Both the position numbers and the translations under genes were made by a program. A stretch of DNA of 64,000 bases from contig CP143430.1 in NCBI GenBank assembly GCA_039636795.1, positions 1,426,001 through 1,490,000 of the forward strand, given 5' to 3'. This stretch comes from Micrococcaceae bacterium Sec5.1. Lineage in GTDB: Bacteria > Actinomycetota > Actinomycetes > Actinomycetales > Micrococcaceae. The notes under the pieces were generated by a model that was given only the letters and a program-made list of their open reading frames with translations, was not told the DNA's origin and made no database searches. Positions 63,357 to 64,000 of this stretch are shown in pieces. Each line of letters opens with the position of its first letter. Position 1 is the stretch's first letter.

Positions 63357-63941
63357 ATGACTGACACTTGGCTGATAGTTGGCCTCGGCAACCCCGGCAG
63401 TGAGTACAGCAACAACCGGCACAACGTGGGCCAGATGGTGCTTGACGAGCTGGCATCGCGGATGGGCGGCAAGTTCAAGACCCACAAGGCCAGGGCCCAG
63501 GTAGTAGAGGGTCGGTTGGGGATAGGCGGACCCCGCGTAGTGCTGGCCAAGCCGATGACCTACATGAACGTTTCCGGTGGTCCTGTGGCGGGCTTGAGCA
63601 ATTTCTTCGACATCGCGCCGGACCACGTTATTGCCGTCCATGATGAGATCGATATTCCCTTCAACACGGTCAAGCTCAAGATAGGTGGAGGTGAGGGTGG
63701 TCATAACGGCCTTCGCGATATCTCCAAGGCACTGGCAACAAAGGACTATTTGCGCGTGCGGGTAGGGGTGGGCAGGCCTCCGGGACGTATGGATACCGCT
63801 GATTTTGTGCTGCGGGATTTCGCAACGGCCGAGAAGAAGGAATTGCCGTTTCTGCTGGACGAGGCGGCTGACGCGGTGGAACTGCTGGTCAATGAGGGGC
63901 TGTTGGCGGCACAGCAGAAGCATCATGCCGCAAGAACTTGA
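63357..63941 (+). CDS. pth: Peptidyl-tRNA hydrolase
   Basis: 194 residues. Catalytic His22 in [15 protein letters not shown], Asn71 in MTYMNVSGG and Asp96 in [10 protein letters not shown] are present, along with [45 protein letters not shown]. It frees tRNA from peptidyl-tRNA dropped by ribosomes and is essential. ATG 63357 is preceded by weak GAGAC. The next gene in actinobacteria is often mfd. Confidence 0.97.
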   Translation: MTDTWLIVGLGNPGSEYSNNRHNVGQMVLDELASRMGGKFKTHKARAQVVEGRLGIGGPRVVLAKPMTYMNVSGGPVAGLSNFFDIAPDHVIAVHDEIDIPFNTVKLKIGGGEGGHNGLRDISKALATKDYLRVRVGVGRPPGRMDTADFVLRDFATAEKKELPFLLDEAADAVELLVNEGLLAAQQKHHAART

Positions 63942-63949
63942 GCAAATCT

Positions 63950-63971
63950 TGAGGAAAGCCTGAGGAAAGCC
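63950..63971. repeat. 11-bp tandem repeat TGAGGAAAGCC x2
   Basis: Two exact head-to-tail copies lie just after pth, each containing a Shine-Dalgarno-like GAGGAAAG. The second is 2 bp before a possible ATG at 63974. Confidence 0.7.
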
Positions 63972-63973
63972 TG

Positions 63974-64000
63974 ATGATTCGAGGCGCCCTTAGCCCTACC
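63974..64000 (+). CDS. Possible start of the next gene (partial)
   Basis: ATG 63974 follows GAGGAAAG and opens a frame reading MIRGALSPT to the window edge. Nine codons are too few to name a product. Gene order would allow mfd, but the residues do not prove it. Confidence 0.3.

Overview
The window is a high-GC actinobacterial chromosome segment. Gene content points to the Micrococcaceae, most likely Arthrobacter/Paenarthrobacter: a mycothiol S-conjugate amidase tail, a WhiB-family regulator, an RpfB-type resuscitation factor in the order tatD-rpfB-rsmA-ispE, a FemX-like peptidoglycan-bridge transferase, LCP, GtrA and protein O-mannosyltransferase genes, DUF4245 beside glpX and fumC, and GTG/TTG starts with AGGAGG-like sites. 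The assignment is by gene content and order; no 16S rRNA gene is present.

Layout. 1-8.8 kb: end of mca, a small membrane protein, a thioredoxin-domain protein, a PAQR/hemolysin III protein, a short-chain cis-isoprenyl diphosphate synthase, phoH with a hairpin-rich leader, a GNAT acetyltransferase, a prepilin peptidase and a lipoprotein. 8.8-18.7 kb: a Nudix hydrolase, a DHA2 efflux pump with its TetR repressor and operator, fumC, carbonic anhydrase, DUF4245, glpX, a 735-bp repeat-filled gap, femX and manA. 18.8-34.9 kb: an envelope and one-carbon block (LCP, purE, purK, GtrA, TIGR03089, whiB, a 1.1-kDa-residue-scale glycosyltransferase/membrane fusion, DUF5719, an IS982-family insertion, a zincin-like protein, DUF3499, Trm112, ahcY, an L,D-transpeptidase). 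35-45.4 kb: pentapeptide protein, RDD and SpoIIM membrane proteins, DUF1461, acyl-CoA ligase, protein mannosyltransferase, rsmI, gabD. 45.5-50.7 kb: a transglutaminase-DUF58-MoxR operon. 50.8-57 kb: tatD, rpfB, rsmA, ispE, ABC-F. 57-58.8 kb: an IS3-family element inside a short-repeat array. 58.8-64 kb: TetR, tRNA-Gln(TTG), glmU-prs, rplY, pth.

Much of the coding content is core metabolism and cell-envelope assembly: sugar-nucleotide supply (manA, glmU, prs), polyprenyl and isoprenoid synthesis (cis-prenyl synthase, ispE), glycan transfer and attachment (GT2, GtrA, LCP, PMT, FemX), and wall remodelling (Ldt, RpfB).

The least expected material is non-coding. (1) A family of long hairpins with a conserved core and unrelated but internally complementary outer arms sits in convergent gaps (four full copies, one partial). 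(2) A 240-bp tandem duplication between glpX and femX keeps the same predicted fold in both units, with a compensatory change. (3) A 32-bp-period array of a TCTCTCAC motif after the ABC-F gene was split by an IS3-family element with a clean 3-bp target duplication, and an inverted array of the same motif lies on the other side. No CRISPR array, prophage or toxin-antitoxin/defence system was recognised.
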